A program made the position numbers and the translations under genes. DNA of 64,000 nt from Schaalia odontolytica (GTDB taxonomy: Bacteria; Actinomycetota; Actinomycetes; Actinomycetales; Actinomycetaceae), in contig NZ_CP102197.1 of the NCBI RefSeq assembly GCF_024584435.1, positions 930,001 to 994,000 on the forward strand, in the 5' to 3' direction. Each line of letters opens with the position of its first letter. The stretch's first letter is position 1. Positions 62,707 to 64,000 of this stretch are shown here, in pieces. Below the pieces are notes generated by a model that was given only the letters and a program-made list of their open reading frames with translations, made no database searches and was not told the DNA's origin.

Positions 62707-64000
62707 GAATCCATCCGTTTCCACTCATCGAGAACGTCCTGTCCACAGCGAGTGATCGAGCCAGCACCCATCGTGACGCAGACCCCGCCTCGCGGGGTGA
62801 GCCTCGCGGCGCGGCGAGCCGCCTCGTGCATGTCCTCCGCGTAGGAGGCACCGACAACGCGCGAGGCAATCATCCCCGAGTCGACTCCGGGTTCCGGATC
62901 CTCACGGGCCCCGTATATCCCGGCAAGAACAACGTGATCCGCTCGCGACAGGGCGCTGGCAAAGCGCTCGGCGAAGATGCGCGTGCGCGAATACAGGTGG
63001 GGCTGGAACACGACCGTGACCTCTCCTCCTGCCGCAACCACGCGGGCCTGCTCGATAGCCGCCTCGACCTCGGTGGGGTGATGCGCGTAGTCGTCGAACA
63101 GCCGGCGGCCGCCCACGGCCCCTCGCGATTCGAAGCGTCGCGCCGCACCCGCATACGTTCCCAAGCCGTCTGCCATTGCCTGTGGCTCGACGCCGCACTC
63201 GATGCCGGCCACCCAGGCGGCCGCCGCGTTGAGCACATGATGTTCGCCGGGGACCGCGAGCCTCAGGCGAGCACGGCGCGGACCCCACGCCAGCGACGCC
63301 GAGGCTCCCTCAGCGTCGACGCTCACATCGCAGATGAGGACATCGGCCTCGCACTGCGAGTGTTCCTCCCTCCCGTAGGTCACGACGCGTGCGCCGAGGC
63401 TCTTGGCGGTGTCCGCCAGACGTGCCGCGCCCGGATCCTCGGCACACGCGACCAGCAACCCACCGGGAACGAGTCGGCGCACGAACTCCACGAAGATCTC
63501 CTCGAACTCCTCGCGCGAGTGGTAGCGATCCAGGTGATCGGGCTCCACGTTGGTCACGATCTCAATCGCCGGGGAGTAGTTCAAGAACGACCCGTCGGAC
63601 TCGTCGGCCTCTGCAACGAAGACCTCGCCGCCGCCCAGATGCGCTCCCGTTCCCAACTGAGGGAGCACGCCGCCGACCGCCACCGACGGATCCAGCCCGC
63701 ATGCCCTCAAAGCGATCGCGAGCATCCCAGACGTGGAGGTCTTCCCGTGCGCCCCGGCCACCGCGACGAAGCGCATCCCAGAGGCAGCCAGCGCCAGGGC
63801 CTGGGAGCGATGGATGACCAGCTGTCCGCGTCGGCGCGCGACAGCCAGCTCGGGATTGTCTTCTCGGATGGCGCTCGACACGACGACGACCGCTTCGGGA
63901 TCGACGTGGGAGGCATCGTGCCCAACATCGACACGCACGCCCACGGAACGCAGGTGATCGAGAACCTGCGACTCTTCGCGGTCCGAGCCCGCGACGACCG
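62703..64000 (-). CDS. murC: UDP-N-acetylmuramate-L-alanine ligase (partial)
   Basis: MurC adds L-alanine to UDP-MurNAc in peptidoglycan synthesis. The frame is open to the right window edge, so the N-terminus is cut off. Central ligase motifs are present: AVAGAHGKTSTSG (ATP), EADESDGSFL and NVEPDHLDRY, and the C-terminal domain has DDYAHHPTEVEA. murC-ftsQ-ftsZ is the standard order. Confidence 0.95.
   Translation of the reverse strand, partial: VVAGSDREESQVLDHLRSVGVRVDVGHDASHVDPEAVVVVSSAIREDNPELAVARRRGQLVIHRSQALALAASGMRFVAVAGAHGKTSTSGMLAIALRACGLDPSVAVGGVLPQLGTGAHLGGGEVFVAEADESDGSFLNYSPAIEIVTNVEPDHLDRYHSREEFEEIFVEFVRRLVPGGLLVACAEDPGAARLADTAKSLGARVVTYGREEHSQCEADVLICDVSVDAEGASASLAWGPRRARLRLAVPGEHHVLNAAAAWVAGIECGVEPQAMADGLGTYAGAARRFESRGAVGGRRLFDDYAHHPTEVEAAIEQARVVAAGGEVTVVFQPHLYSRTRIFAERFASALSRADHVVLAGIYGAREDPEPGVDSGMIASRVVGASYAEDMHEAARRAARLTPRGGVCVTMGAGSITRCGQDVLDEWKRMDS

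Overview
This window is a high-GC actinobacterial chromosome segment, almost wholly housekeeping. The combination of a DivIVA/SepF/FtsZ polar-growth cluster, a SepIVA-like gene beside yceD and rnc, a PriA-type isomerase, RNase E with long basic tails, and surface proteins built from choline-binding-type GW repeats suggests an Actinomycetaceae member, probably an oral Schaalia/Actinomyces. That assignment is inference from gene content. I see no rRNA, CRISPR array, phage or insertion sequence; the one tRNA is tRNA-Ala(GGC).

Layout. 1-2.0 kb (-): glpA and partial glpB, anaerobic glycerol-3-phosphate dehydrogenase. 2.2-7.0 kb (+): two zinc metallopeptidases, pepO and pepN. 7.1-10.3 kb (-): two secreted surface proteins, one of GW repeats and one with a CAP domain and a sortase-like tail. 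10.5-20.2 kb (-): tRNA-Ala, then in transcription order rne, rplU-rpmA and obg-proB-proA-nadD-rsfS-histidine phosphatase, with repeated 4-base start/stop overlaps. 20.6-28.5 kb (+): cytochrome bd operon cydABDC ending in a DosS/DevS-like sensor kinase. 28.6-32.1 kb (-): a large secreted modular GH29 fucosidase. 32.3-39.9 kb (-): fakA-like, recG, rsmD, coaD, sepIVA-like, yceD, rnc and a DosR/NarL-type response regulator. 40.1 kb (+): rpmB. 40.5-46.3 kb (-): putA, a TetR regulator and a membrane protein of unknown role. 46.5-50.0 kb (-): infC-rpmI-rplT-trmH-thiL. 50.3-52.4 kb (-): an unknown gene, priA and sseB-like. 52.5 kb (+): a small S4 protein. 52.8-64 kb (-): murC-ftsQ-ftsZ-pgeF-sepF-yggT-divIVA-lspA-rluD-dnaE, the tail of the division and cell wall cluster.

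Themes. Low-oxygen physiology is represented by glpAB, cytochrome bd and a DosRS-like pair whose two genes lie on either side of the fucosidase gene. Host-surface life is represented by the fucosidase, the GW-repeat protein and the CAP protein. I did not find a wholly new system. The observations I would check first are an AUC start codon with an ideal Shine-Dalgarno for infC plus an attenuator-like leader hairpin, a perfect 19-bp terminator-like stem inside the first codons of pgeF, the split DosRS-like pair, and palindromes overlapping the promoter of the GW-repeat protein.
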